NCBI RefSeq assembly: GCF_000340215.1
Contig: NW_006921534.1
Span: 1,203,171 to 1,267,170 of the forward strand
Reading direction: 5' to 3'
Length of the DNA stretch: 64,000 bases
From: Pseudocercospora fijiensis CIRAD86
Taxonomy: Eukaryota; Ascomycota; Dothideomycetes; Mycosphaerellales; Mycosphaerellaceae
In this document: in pieces, positions 22,801 through 34,546 of the stretch
Layout of the letters: each line of letters starts with the position of its first letter
Position numbering within the stretch: position 1 is the stretch's first letter
Translations under genes and position numbers: made by a program
Notes under the pieces: model-generated
Databases searched by the model: none
The model's input: the letters and a program-made list of their open reading frames with translations, nothing else
Told to the model about the DNA's origin: nothing

Positions 22801-25190
22801 GCGGGCGAATTAAAGGAGCTTCCTAACCTAGCTAACCTCGATACGAATTTTCTACTAACTATTACTTTCTACTACGCGAAGTTGTAGTACCGACTCCTAG
22901 CAAACATTACCCGCTTACGCGAGAACTTCCTTAGCTTAAGTACCTATACCGGCGACCTACGATTCTAGCTAGTACCGTCTCTAATCCGCAATAGAGCCGT
23001 CGGTCTTATAGTACGCGCTATCTTACACTTCCTATAGACGGTCGACCTCGTATAAGAGTAGTTCTACCGCTTCGTCCTAAAAGAACATCGCGACAGTATT
23101 ATAGCAGGCGGTTACCCGGTCCTATATAAGCGTAGCGAGAACGGTAAGGACGTATCCTACTATAACTACGGTAAGGAATACCTAAAGACGGGCAAGCGAC
23201 CTATTAGCGAATACGTCGGAGCGACGAAGCATTATAAGATCGACCTAACTACCTACGGCGAAGTCTAATTCTTATAGATAGTAGCTACCGGACGACTCTC
23301 GATAGTGCGCCTACCTCTACTAGACTCCTAGCTTAAGGACTACATAGTTTAGCTGCTACTAATCGGTATAGAACTTAGTGCCTAGTCGGCTATATAGCTC
23401 TATAAGTAGTACGAGTCGTCCCTTAATTCTAGTAGTCTGCCCTACCTATACCGTCGCAACCTAGGTCGCCTAGCTATTACCTAGGACGTCGTCGCTTACA
23501 CCTAGCAGTATATTACGGTCCGTAACGCATATACGCTTCGCGGCGAGGGCTACATATCCGCCCTCTATACTAATAAGGCGCTTGCGGACACTAAGGCTAC
23601 TAATGCGTCGCGCATAGAATAGTACGCTTAGCTTACTAGTAGCAGTCGCTACTAGAACGGTACCTATACCGCTAATAAGGGCAAAGGCATACCTCTACTA
23701 CTCCTTAACCGTTAATGCCTAGTAGACTTTAGCCTAGTCTGCTAGCTAACTTAGATCGATCCGGTATACGCCTTATCTACCTTTATCGCCTATATCTAGA
23801 CGCTTAAGGACGGCGCTATCCCTAATAGATTAGAGCCCGCGCTAACGCTACAGTTCTACAATTTGCCGAAGACGGCCTCTACCGATCTAGTCTTCGATCC
23901 TTTAGGCGTCTAGGAGCGTATTATATAGGGCAATACTATTTTCAAGTACGATAAGATAGTAACGAATAAGAATTACTAGTAGTACAATATCGACTATACT
24001 TAGGATCCTATAGGTACATTCCTAGTGCCGTTACCCGACTACTCGCTAGACGAGACCGACTTTACTAACGCGTACCTTTTCGGCAAAATTATCCCTTTAG
24101 AGCTCGCGACTCGGGCTAAGCCGGTTGCCCCGCTAACTAAGGCGATCTAGCTAAATTCCTCGCGCGCGTTACTATCGACTAAGTTAAACACTCGCTAGAA
24201 GCTAACTGCTAGCCCGTTCTTAGCGCCTCGCCTACCGTCGAAGATACCGCTACCGTCTAACCTATTCTCTACGCCTACGAAGGCTCTAGTTGCGGCTTAG
24301 CTACTACTGCCTAACAATACGGTTGCGTAGCTATAGCACAAGCTCCTATCGCTTCCGATACGCTTGCTACCTTTGCCCGCTCTATAGGAAAACACTATAG
24401 GCGCCTACGGACAATACTAATATAATGCGACGGCAATTGGTATACGTACGCTCAATTTACAAGCTCTCTACTATATGCGCTAGTCCGAGTTAGTAGCAAT
24501 CGAGGTATACTAGCTATAATAGATACTAGCTAAGGCGTAGATCCGCGAAGCAACTAAGCGCTAGATAGCCTAGTAGTATCGTCTTTCCGCTACGGTCTTA
24601 AAGGAGTCGCTTACGCTATCGCTAACCTATCTTTACTACGATTTCTTGCGCGTCGCGCCGTAATAGGCAATCCCTATACTATACCTAATTAACGAGGACG
24701 CTTTTAAGCTACTCGGCGGCGTATAAGGTAATACTACTAAGGATGAGATCGCAAAGCTTAACGCATAGATAACCGACTACTTTAAGCTATACAGTGCTAT
24801 ACGCGACGCCGACACGCTACTATTACTAGGTACCGACTTCCCTAACATCCCTATCGATTAGTTAGACCGCGCTACTACTATAGCGGACGTAGTTAATACC
24901 TCGCTGTCCGATAACAAGACTATAAAGACCGTCGCGCCTTAGCCGTAGCTAAAGGCGGTTTAGACTATACCGACTAGCTTACGCGACGCTCTTCGTAACC
25001 GTCGCAACAAGTAAGTATAAGACCGACGCAGTTATTACTAGAGAGACACGATTCTGTACCTAGCATTACCGTTCTAGTATACTGTTTAGGCTTAGCCTTT
25101 ATGCGACGCTATTACGCTCTTTTGCCTTAAACCTTCCTACGGTGCGGCCTGCTAAGGACCTTTGTTTTAGGACACTATAGACAGTACCGA
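19811..25190 (+). pseudogene. Extra coding-like region downstream of integrase, including acidic tandem repeats
   Basis: About 5.4 kb between integrase and the polypurine tract still reads as protein on the plus strand when RIP stops are ignored. From about 20,590 to 20,990 a roughly 33-residue unit recurs (D-I-V-L-D-T-T-V-E, then A-A-P-K-L-E-D). Downstream (22,240-24,970) is a long frame rich in Tyr, Leu and Arg with no recognised domain. It might be extra element ORFs, a captured gene or an envelope-position ORF of unknown role; no membrane segments were established. Confidence 0.5.
20590..20990 (+). repeat. About 99-bp coding tandem repeat
   Basis: Successive units begin GATATAGTATTAGA(T/C)... 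and contain GGTCGAGA and CGGCCGCGCC. The period is close to 100 bp, near a multiple of three, giving an acidic repeat in the protein frame downstream of integrase. Confidence 0.6.
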
Positions 25191-25212
25191 CCTTTTTTAT
25201 AGAGGGGGAGGC

Positions 25213-25400
25213 TATTACGATATAACACTATTGTATATACGATAGCAGGCAGCGGTTACTATCGACCGCTGCGGTCGCTATTGCTACTAATAGTAGGACT
25301 ATTATATAGATAGCTTGCCTCGCGGCACCTTAGAGAATATATTAACTTTTGCACCGCACAACCGTTACGATACCTTCGTACTGTAACCGTATGCCTAGTA
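25213..25400 (+). repeat. Right LTR (188 bp) of the 13.2-kb Gypsy element
   Basis: Same length as the left LTR; begins TATTACGATATAACA (TG changed to TA) and ends GCCTAGTA (CA changed to TA), followed by the TAGAC target duplication at 25,401-25,405. Confidence 0.92.
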
Positions 25401-25903
25401 TAGACCGATTTGTATATCCGCAGTATAAGAAAGTGCCTTAACACTAGTATAAGTAAGTTAGCTATTAGGATTTTAGGCTCCTTAATAGAACCCTTTTTCT
25501 AATGCTCTCCGCCTAAAGCTTTCTCGTAGCGATTAATTATCCTCTTAAAGCCCTCGCCTAGAGGCTTACTTCTAAACTCGTTCTATGCTTCAAAGTCCTT
25601 CTAGTAGTTAGGGTCGGATCGCCCCCTATTATTATAGCGAGCTAAGGCGTCGAAGACTCTAAACTATTCAATTATCGGCTTCTACGTTCTAGCGATTAGG
25701 GTGCCTATTACGAAATATACCGCACATTTCGTATTACAGTTTACGCTTAGCTTGCGAAGCGTACTTATACTGTTCGTATATATTCTATACTCCTCGTTAG
25801 CCTCGTCTACTACGATAGCTCTAACTAGCAGAGTGTTATAGGCCGCGGTTTTAAAATTAGTCGAGCTATTTACGTAAGACCTACCCTCTTAGGTCCTCCT
25901 AAA

Positions 25904-26242
25904 CTATACGGTCGAGATAGAGAAATTCCAGTTCTCGTAGAATACGTAGAAACGACCCTTTAGTACGAATACGAGCTTCTTATATAGACTAAGGGGCGCC
26001 TTAGTAATAATTGGATTTTGCGTAGAGCCCGGATAGTTAACTCCCTTCCGGTACTTGTCTACTTTAGGAGTCGCAACGCGATTAGGCGTAAAGCGCATTA
26101 CGTCTCCCCTTTTAAAGAGCTTAATACTATCTATTTCCTCTTTCGTATTATCTATATTAGGCGGGTTGAAGTTATATAGTTTAATACCTAGCTCCTTAAA
26201 GTCCGTATAAGCTAGGAATTTCTTTATAGTATCGGGTTTCAA
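25904..26242 (-). pseudogene. Open segment of the SNF2 ATPase lobe (copy A)
   Basis: A 112-codon stop-free stretch between Walker A and motif II of the helicase. It includes N-P-I-I-T-K-A-P-L-S-L-Y-K-K and ends near Y-E-N-W-N-F-S-I-S. It is the longest unbroken piece of this gene and aligns with 37,790-38,100 in copy B. It is a fragment, not an independent gene. Confidence 0.6.
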
Positions 26243-27129
26243 ACCGGCAGTTAGGTACAGAATTATAATGCCCTTGCGAAGCCTAAAACTACGCTATAGG
26301 TCGCGCTGCTTATATCTATAGGGGATAGAAAACTTATTCGTAGATAGGTATTTCGAATTTTCCGTATCCCGTAGAAGGTGTTTCTCTAGATTATCTCTGT
26401 TTTTAGCGTAGTCTTTAAGTATATCGGTAATCTGCTTATAAAAAACGAAGATCAAAAGTTGCTCTATAGTTTTGCCGAGACCTATAATGTCGCCTAAGAT
26501 TCCTCCGGCTTCTCGAGTATACTACGGTCGGTAGAATATAAGCTAAGCAGCTCCGAACACTTAGTAGGCGTATAGCTTTGTCTTAAAGCCCGGTAGGGCG
26601 ATAGGTATTTCGGGATCTACGAAAAGTTTAGGCGATAGACGTAGATAGAGGCAGATGCGTTTAACGTACTCGTACGTTATCTGCTCTAGCTCGGTAGTAT
26701 AACTCTAGTTAAGATCCTCTACCTAGGTTTGCTTAATACGGTCGAGGAGCTCTTTATAGGTCTAACTTAGAATATAAGGGGTCGCCTCTGTCTGCTCCTC
26801 TAGGTCGTCCGGCTCTAGAGTATACGTATCTGTATTAACTATAGGCTAAGCGCGTCTAGTAGTCCTACTATTCCTTATAGGCTCTAAGTTAGTATTAGAG
26901 TCGAGCGGCCTAGTACGAGCATAAGGATCTCGTATACGTTTACTAGTATCTAACCCTCTTCCGTTTCTCGTTAGACTATTATTAAGACCTTTACTTATTC
27001 TATACAGTTCTATCGACATGTTATCTATAGAACGCTAATATCCTAAAGGATATAGATGATTTTCTCGAGGAGCGACGATCCTAGGCAAAGCTCCCGGCGC
27101 GGTAGTGTCTATAGTCGACTCTTAACTAT

Positions 27130-27460
27130 TTTCCTTAAGTCCGGAACTTTGAGCATTCTTTTAAGCATTCTCTTAACTATTTTCCTTAAGTCTAGAACCT
27201 TAAGCATTCTCTTAAGCATTCTCTTAACCATTTTCCTTAAGTCTAGAACCTTGAGCATTCTCTTAAGCATTCTCTTAAGGATTCTCTTAAGGATTCTCTT
27301 AAGGATTCTATTAAGCATTCTCTTAAGGATTCTCTTAAGGATTCTCTTAAGGATTCTCTTAAGGATTCTCTTAAGGATTCTCTTAAGTATTCTCTTAAGG
27401 ATTCTCTTAAGCATTCTCTTAAGGATTCTCTTAAGCATTCTCTTAAGGATTCTCTTAAGG
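27130..27460 (-). repeat. 12-bp minisatellite CTTAAGGATTCT in copy A
   Basis: About 25 units of ATTCTCTTAAGG/C, preceded by three longer units of 50-60 bp (TTAACTATTTTCCTTAAGTC...). The period is a multiple of three. On the coding strand the stop-containing frame would be a former (E-N-A/P-Q)n repeat, while two other frames read as low-complexity Leu-Lys-Arg or Leu-Ser-Ile runs. Also present in copy B at 39,080-39,275. Confidence 0.8.
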
Positions 27461-30400
27461 CGTAGAGGGTACGGCTAGAGCATTCGGCGCGGCAGCGTCT
27501 ATAGTCGACGTATAACTGTTTGCATTAAGTCTAGAACCTTAAGCCTGCTATAAAGATACCGGCGTAGGGGCAGGCGGTAACTTAAGATCTCTAAGCTTAA
27601 TAACCTTCGGTAGAGCTCTATCGAATAGAACAGGGCGCTTATCGTTAGGCGACAGTGTCGATGCCCTCGATAATAGAGGGATACTAAATGCGGCGCTACG
27701 TAAGAGTTCGCTAGATTAGAGACCTAACCGCTGTCGGCGCTACTTATAACGACGCTCCTATATCTCTAGGCTAAATAGCAGCTTCTCTCTTAGCTATAAG
27801 TCTTCCGACTCTACTAAAGCTATAGTAGCTATAGCGATCGGACTGCTCGCATTCGTTTTCCGCTTCTTCTCGATATGCCTATTAATATCTCGGCTAAATA
27901 TCGCGCGAGCCTTGTTATCGAATTTCTTATTTACCTACTCGACAAAATCTAGCTCGTATTCTTATAGCTCTAGTTAGTAGCCGATAAATAGCAGTATTTC
28001 AATACCCGCGGCGCCGTATCTGCCGGCTATACTATATTTAGTAACGGTAGCTTCGAACTCACCGTTATCGGTAATCTTATTCGTATCGTCCTCGCCTAGG
28101 TTTACTACTGCGATTACGATGTCTAACTAGTTAGTAATATAAAACTTAGACCTCAACTAATCCTCTAGGAGGTTATACGACAAATCTAGGTATGCTAATC
28201 GATAATCACCTTTATAAACAAATTTCTTTAGAGTCGTAGAGGGCGCTTGCCTAAGATATCCTACCTATAGTATCGAAAATAGTTAGCCGAATAGCTATAC
28301 GATAAGCACTATATCCAACCGATCGACTACGGCTAGCGTAATAGTATAGGTATTCCTAGCCTATAGCGTCTAGAGTCTTCTAGTAGATATAGGGAATATA
28401 GATCCCGGCTGCTATGTTTATAATTTTCGACTAGTAGCAAAGTCTCGACTACCCTAATCCTAGACGCTATCTATATCCCCGCCGCTAGGGTTTGCTTCTA
28501 TTAGAAGGACTTTACTCGCCGCCTTATTATTTAATGTTGTCTTTAATAAGCTCGCTAACAATAGTATAGGTCTTAGGCGGCGGCTAGATAATAGCGCAGG
28601 TGTTTAACTAGGCTCGCGCTTAGGCGTGTCTTTATTAGTCTCTTGTTGCTTAATAAAGATAGACTACCCTTTGCGGATCTTAGAGTCCAATATACCTAGA
28701 CTAACAGCGCTACTTAGGTAGCGGAGGTAAAATTCTACGGCGGCGCGATGCTGCTCCTTCTTATTATTATTATCCTTCTAAGGGCCCTAATTTCTTATAT
28801 AGCGATTGAGAATTTTCTATTCGTCCCCTTTTAGGCTCCCGTCCGGGAGACCCTACTAATCGTAGACGTAACGCTTTGCTATACTATTTCCTACTATATA
28901 GTCGGAATGATTTGCGGGTAGCGCGTCGTTGTTAGGAATAAATAACTATGCGACGAGTATATCGATTTCGTCCTCTATAAAGTAACGGCGCTAAGGTATT
29001 AGAGCTAGTAGTAGCGGCGTCGCAGCGGGCTCCGCTATAGCGGCGGCGGCCGTAGTATACGGTTGTTAAAGCGAAGGTATAGTTATCGCGGTTATAGCGA
29101 CCTAGTATTGTTTTAAGCTTCTAAATTAGCGAGGTAAGCTTTCGTCAATTTAGCATCTACGTAAGTAAAGCCGTTGCGAAACCGTTTGCTTAGTAACAGG
29201 GGTTCGCATTGCATATACGCGCTAGCAGGACTATAATCTATTACCGCTAGCTGCTCCCTATCTATGCCTCTTATTCGATACCCTCCCTTATACTACTAAG
29301 AACTATCGCGAATAAATGCTAACTGTAACTACAAGTATTTCAGACCTTTAATATTACTCCTCACCCTTTCTAAACACTAAGTCTATATCGCAACTAGTCT
29401 CTCGATGTTTTGTGCATCTATCTTTCGCTATAGTAGTAGTTCTTATAGTACGGTGCTTCCTTAATTGCTCGGTAGACAATCGTACAAGGTCGGCACTACA
29501 TCCTCTATCGTATAATAATACTTTGCGATTATAGATTGCTCTTTTATCCCGTACAATGTGATTAACAACTATATATCGAATAAATGCTAGCCGATCTCCT
29601 TTAAAGCGGTAGCCCTCCTCTCGGCACTCGAGGCGGTCTAATCTACGCTATGCAATAATAAGGTTTATCTACGTATAGGCAGCATCGCGTTCCTTATCTC
29701 TTAACTATAGTAGTTCTAGATAGGGAGGGTTATAGCGACAGTCCTTTCCTTTACGAGAGCGACCTTTTCTACTATAATAGAACTTCCGATCTAAGTTTTC
29801 GGGCCTACCCTCTCTCTTAATATAGAATAGATTAGCATAAGAATTGTTTCTATATAGGTATAATTGCTAACGATAGTCCTAAACTTCTATAGCTGTATAT
29901 AGGGACAGCCCCGTCTATATTACCTTGCATATCGGAGCGGTTAGCGTGTAAAAACTACTATAAATGCATCTTAGGTCGACCGGCTATATATTAAAGTCGT
30001 AAAACGCGAAAGATCCGGAAGTGCTTACAAAGTTTTTGCCGGCTTTCCCGTCCCTCTTAAGTAGTAGCATATAGCCAAATTCATAATAGAAGGTTTAGAT
30101 CTTTTCGAACTCGGCCTTTGTAATCGTATGCTCTCTACGCTATTCTAGATTAAGGCCTAGATTAGTAAAGTATTGCTAGACGAAGCTTCTATAGCGCTAT
30201 TATACGATGTCTTGCGAGAACATCTATTTTATACACTTCGATGTGTTGTTAATTACTACGAAGTCTTCCGCGTATACCTCGTCTAGCGCTAGTGTATTAA
30301 TATACTTACGTCGCTCGTGCTATAGAGAATGTTCCGTAGGTGCAGTAATTGTAGCGACACTATCCCCCTTAGCCTAATTAGTATGCGCCTTTAGACTAGA

Positions 30401-31479
30401 GCGATAAGCTCGCGTAGGTGTAACTAATGCCCGAGCGAGTGCTTAAGCGACTATATCGGACAATGCTTAAGTAGACTAACGCCCGCCTATAGTAGTGCGA
30501 TTACTACTAGGAGCGATAGGCACGCTCGTCGGCACATTTAGTAAATTGCTAACTATAGCAGATGTTCTATAAGCAGGTTAAAAGGGTTTTACTACGGGCT
30601 TTCGTATTAGCTTTCGTAGTAGCTTCTACGGCGGGGTTTCCTAGATCTAATCTAGCGAGCTCTATAGAATCTCTAGTAAGGTGCTATAGTTAGACGAGGC
30701 TATAATGCCTAGGATATTAGGTAGAAGTGTTAATAGGCTCTGTGTCTCGTATATTATAAATCTCCTCTGCCTCTTTCTAGGAGGTATATACAATTCGCCC
30801 TAAAGCTCTATATCGCGTTTCCTACCTCGTACCGTTATATAAGACCCCTGCTACTTTAGGCGTAGCATGTAAGACTAGTTATCATTTAGAGCTATTGTGC
30901 TAGCTCGTAGTCTATCGCTAGTTTGCTCGGCGTTAATGTTAGCGGTATGCGTATCTTAGGGCGGCTTAGGAGTCGTAGATTCTAGGCTATTATTAGCAAC
31001 TAGAGCAACTCCCGTAAGATAGATAAGATCCTCTCTCGTTGTTCTTACTATCCTATACTTTTAGAGTATTTTTATAGCGGATACAAAATTCGATAGCGAG
31101 AATTCGGCGGTATAGTTACACTTTAAGAAGCTCGTAAGCTTACCGAGCTATACGTACTTGTCCTTGCATCGCTCTAAGATATCGGTAATCGTATATATAA
31201 GAGCTATAACGGGTTTACGTTTTATTATTAGAGAGGCTATATCGGATCCCCGATATAACTCTATATTAGGTCGAGGTAAAGAGACGGGCTCCGTATCGTC
31301 TAGCGATCGCTTCGGCTACTAACCGTAAGCAGATACTAGAGAGTCTTTGCTATATATGCTGACATCGTAGCGTCTATCGTTATAAGGACTTAGTATATAG
31401 GTAATCTAAGAGGGGCTATCTCGCTCTCTAGATATTATATAGTAAGTAGCCGACGTACTACCTCGAGGAGCATTAAGGT

Positions 31480-31995
31480 CTTAATAAGTATAAAAGTCTT
31501 AACGAGCATCTGCGTCTAGAGGAGCATCGGAATCCTAACGAGCATCGGAATCCCGACGAGCATTAAAGTCTTAACGAGTATCCGCGTCTAGAGGAGCATC
31601 GGAATCCTAACGAGTATCGGAATCCCGACGAGTATCAAAGTCGGGGGGAGCATTAAAGTCTTAAGGAGCATTAAAGTCTTAAGGAGCATTAAGGGCGTGG
31701 CTAGCATTAAAGTCTAGGGTGCAATGTGGGGTGTGTGGTCGGGTAGTGACGGTGTCCGGCAAATCTTAAGGAGCCGGCAAATCTTAAGTAGTATTAAAGT
31801 CTTAAGGAGCGTTAAAGTCTTAAGGAGCGTTAAAGTCTTAAGGAGCGTTAAAGTCTTAAGGAGCGTTAAAGTCTTAAGGAGTATTAAAGTCTTAAGGAGC
31901 TAATAAGTCTCGAGGAGCGTTAAAGTCTTAAGGAGCTAACAAGTCTTAAGGAGCTAACAAGTCTCGAGGAGCGTTAAAGTCTTAAGCAGCCGGCA
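31480..31995 (-). repeat. 18-bp coding minisatellite (hexapeptide repeats), copy A
   Basis: GAGCATTAAAGTCTTAAG-type units in tandem, mostly 18 bp with some 12- and 6-bp steps, so the frame is kept: A-P-(Q)-D-F-N and A-P-(Q)-D-L-L hexapeptides on the minus strand, with CAA now TAA. An unmutated TG-rich patch interrupts the array at about 31,690-31,775. Confidence 0.75.
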
Positions 31996-32039
31996 ATCCT
32001 TAGGAGTACTCTAACTCTTAGTAGCGCTTCGACTGCTAG

Positions 32040-32175
32040 AGAGGAAGCTGCTCTCTTCTCGACGGCCTTAGCGCCTACTCTTTTCTCGACGGCCTCGGTG
32101 CCTACTCTTTTCTCGACGGCCTTAACGCCTACTCTTTTCTCGATAGTCTCGGCGCCTACTCTTCCTCTTCCTTAG
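32040..32175 (-). repeat. 27-bp coding repeat CTCTTTTCTCGACGGCC, copy A
   Basis: Four units of about 27 bp (GCCTACTCTTTTCTCGACGG...), encoding 9-residue A-P-R-P-S-R-K-E-(Q) repeats on the minus strand. The same array is at 51,850-51,965 in copy B. Confidence 0.75.
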
Positions 32176-32723
32176 TATCGAAGCCGTACTATTCTAGGTA
32201 TTCTTCTGCTACCGCACTACTAACATTCTTATAAATAGGTGCGCTAAAGTTTGTACTACGTAACTAAGTAGGCTAGGAAGGTTCTAACTCTTAAGCTCGT
32301 TGCTTTAGTTCGGTAGATAGAGGTAGTATATTACCCTATACGTCGATAGTAGGGCTAGTCTTCTATATATTAGTAAGCGGGTATGCTAGTTCCCTAAGTG
32401 CTACTAACCTTCTTTCTGCTAGTACGTATACTTCCCGTTTGTAACGTACGTAACTTCGTAGTAGCGTTCGAAAGTAACTCCTTAAGGTATTTAAGATTAG
32501 CGAACTTATCCTTTAGATCGTCGAGACGTACTAACTGAATTCTACTATCGATCTATTACGCGAGTTCTGTTTCTGTAAGTAGGTACTAACTAGCACTAGG
32601 AATATGCTGTCCGTAGGCTCTAACTTGCTCTCGGAGCTTAGCGACGTCCTACGCGAGCTAACAACTACGGAGCAAACGACGTCTCGTTAATCTCCTCTAG
32701 CTCGCAAACGGCGTAGAAGTCAT

Positions 32724-34546
32724 TGTCGGTAGTTGCGGTTGCAATCCTCCGAAGGATTAGTTTAGAGATTCGTACCTAGTAATACTGCTAGCGGCGGAGT
32801 GCAGGAAGTCTAATTACGATCCTGCTTAGTTTAGTATAATCATCCGAGGTATACCTACTTGCTCTTGCCTTATTGTCTATTGCCGCTACCGCTACTGCCT
32901 CTACTATATAGATTACTACTAAAAGTCCTACTATTAAATAGCCGGCGCTAGCCTTCTAGCAAGAATCGCTAGTTATTAATAAATACGCCTACTTACCTAG
33001 TAGCTACTAAGTTATAATATATTAACTAGCGGCGAGTATTATAGTATATATTGTCCTAGGTCTAACAGCTACGGTATCGGTATATTCGCGACGACTACTA
33101 AATAGCAAAGACTACTTAGGATAGTAGGCGTAAATAGAAGGCGCTACTAGTAAAGGACCTAGCGTTTAACGTCTATTAAACTACTATTATTTAAGGAAGA
33201 TATACTATATTAATAAGTGCCGTCGCCTACGTCGTACGTATTCTAAAAGATAGAGTTAGTAACCTACGTAGGCTTAAATTGCGATAGTAGAGGCAGCTTA
33301 ATAACGGCGGAGGATAATAGTAACTATTTCTATACTAATTAGTATAGAGACTAGTAGCCGTATACTATAGTATACGTTAGGTCGCTACGCCTAGCGTAAG
33401 TAGACCCCTTGCCGGCGGCGGTCGTTATAGGTAGTAATATTATTACTATAGGTAGTAGACTATCTCTTAAATATAACTAGTCGATAGTAAAGTAGCTATA
33501 TTTATACTAATCTACGCCTATTAGATAGTATCCTACCTACTATCTAATAGGCGTAGATTAGTATTACTAGAGCTACTATAATAGCTCTGCCGCCGCCGAG
33601 AGGCGTATATATTTAGTATAATACTACCTAGTAATATCGTCTCTATAGGTTAATAATAGATATACTAGTACTACTATTTCCGCCTTCCTAGTTTTCTAAT
33701 AGTAGTCGTAAGTAATATTCTTAATAAGACTATAGATTAGAGGGTAACGGTTATTTAATATAGTACTAGTAATACTATTAATTTCTTCGTTATTAGTTAT
33801 TACCGTCTTTAATAGGGTTAATATCTCTTAGAGCCTATAGGCTACTCGCTATAAGTCTTCGGCGAGTTAATATTACTATTAAAGCCTTTAGGGTCGAAGA
33901 AATAGTTAATATAGCAATCTACCTACTTCGCGGTTATACTATTGCCTAGAATCTCTTAATTATACTAAATATAGCGATATAGTAATACAGTTAGTACTAC
34001 TACTTCTAGAAGAGGCACTAGTATATATTAGGGAGCTAGTTATCGAGTTGTAGTTAGTATCGTATCTAGTTTAGAAGACCTAAATTAGCCCTCTTCTAAG
34101 CTAGTCGATATTGCTTAGTAATAGCCGTTTAAAGGCAGTATAGTAGTTTATAGAAGCGCTTAATCTTATAATAGTAATATAAAATAGCCGTTATAATAAA
34201 GTAGTATAGTAGTACTATATTCTAGGTATAGGCTGCTTAAAGTTATAGCTAGTTATAGTATAGGACTAAATTCTATAAATATTAGGGTTTAGATATAGGA
34301 AAATTAAAGAAAATATAACTAGCTTAAAGCTTAATTAATATACACTTTTTAATACTAGTTAATCTAAGATTAAAGCTATAGCAGATAGATTTCAAATTAC
34401 TATAAGAATGTACTAAAAGTATATAGGGGTTTGTTATTAGAAACGTCGGGCCGTAGCAGTCGCACTACGACTTGCGCGCTTCCGCTCCCGCCTCTACTCC
34501 CGCTAATACCTTTCTTTCTTTCCTTCTTCCTCGCCCCGAATACTGT
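32724..34546. other. Heavily RIP-mutated spacer between copies A and B
   Basis: From about 32,930 the sequence is nearly saturated in TA steps. No domain was recognised on either strand. It contains a perfect 27-bp inverted repeat (33,504-33,564), and may be the wreck of an older transposon. Confidence 0.4.
33504..33564. repeat. Perfect inverted repeat, 27-bp arms, 7-nt loop
   Basis: Arms 33,504-33,530 and 33,538-33,564 are exact reverse complements around the loop TCCTACC. The inner stem is ATAGTA/TACTAT, with CTACGCCTATTAG in mid-arm. Perfect pairing survives in a region otherwise scrambled by RIP. Confidence 0.95.

Larger units (their letters stand above)
12224..25400 (+). mobile_element. 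Ty3/Gypsy LTR retrotransposon, 13.2 kb, nested in SNF2 copy A
   Basis: Complete by structure: 188-bp LTRs at both ends (TG...CA, changed to TA...TA in the right copy by RIP), matching 5-bp target duplications (TAGAC), and a purine-rich tract AGAGGGGGAGG just before the right LTR. The inner part reads plus-strand: gag-like, protease, reverse transcriptase, RNase H, integrase, then about 5 kb more with further coding-like frames. RIP stops occur throughout. At 13,177 bp it is long for a fungal Ty3 element; the excess lies downstream of integrase. It interrupts the helicase gene between its two lobes. Confidence 0.92.
25406..32723 (-). pseudogene. Giant repeat-rich SNF2-helicase gene, copy A, N-terminal to ATPase lobe
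   Basis: Transcription runs right to left. The probable start is a preserved ATG (32,723-32,721), followed by a basic, then coiled-coil-prone N-terminus. Next come 9-residue (Q)-A-P-R-P-S-R-K-E repeats (about 32,160-32,040), hexapeptide repeats A-P-(Q)-D-(F/L)-(N/L) (about 31,990-31,480), unidentified conserved segments (31,400-27,500, including R-D-G-K-A-G-K-N-F-V and L-(H)-N-R-K-V-L-L-Y-D-R-G-C), a 12-bp minisatellite (27,455-27,130), and the SNF2 ATPase lobe: G-G-I-L-G-D-I-I-G-L-G-K-T (Walker A) at about 26,510-26,466, V-V-D-E-A-N-E (motif II, DEAN instead of DEAH) at about 25,803-25,783, and V-(T)-G-T-L-I-A (motif III) near 25,705. The gene resumes at 12,223 beyond the LTR element. Splice sites were not resolved, so the whole may be one gene or more than one. 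Stops are RIP-type. Confidence 0.65.

Noticed and set aside
27056..27478. Long Leu/Ser/Ile-rich plus ORF and Leu-Lys-Arg-rich minus ORF over the 12-bp minisatellite
   Set aside because: Both are frame readings of the same 12-bp repeat; the helicase orientation and RIP stops point to a different frame, so neither is called as a gene. Same for 39,013-39,292.
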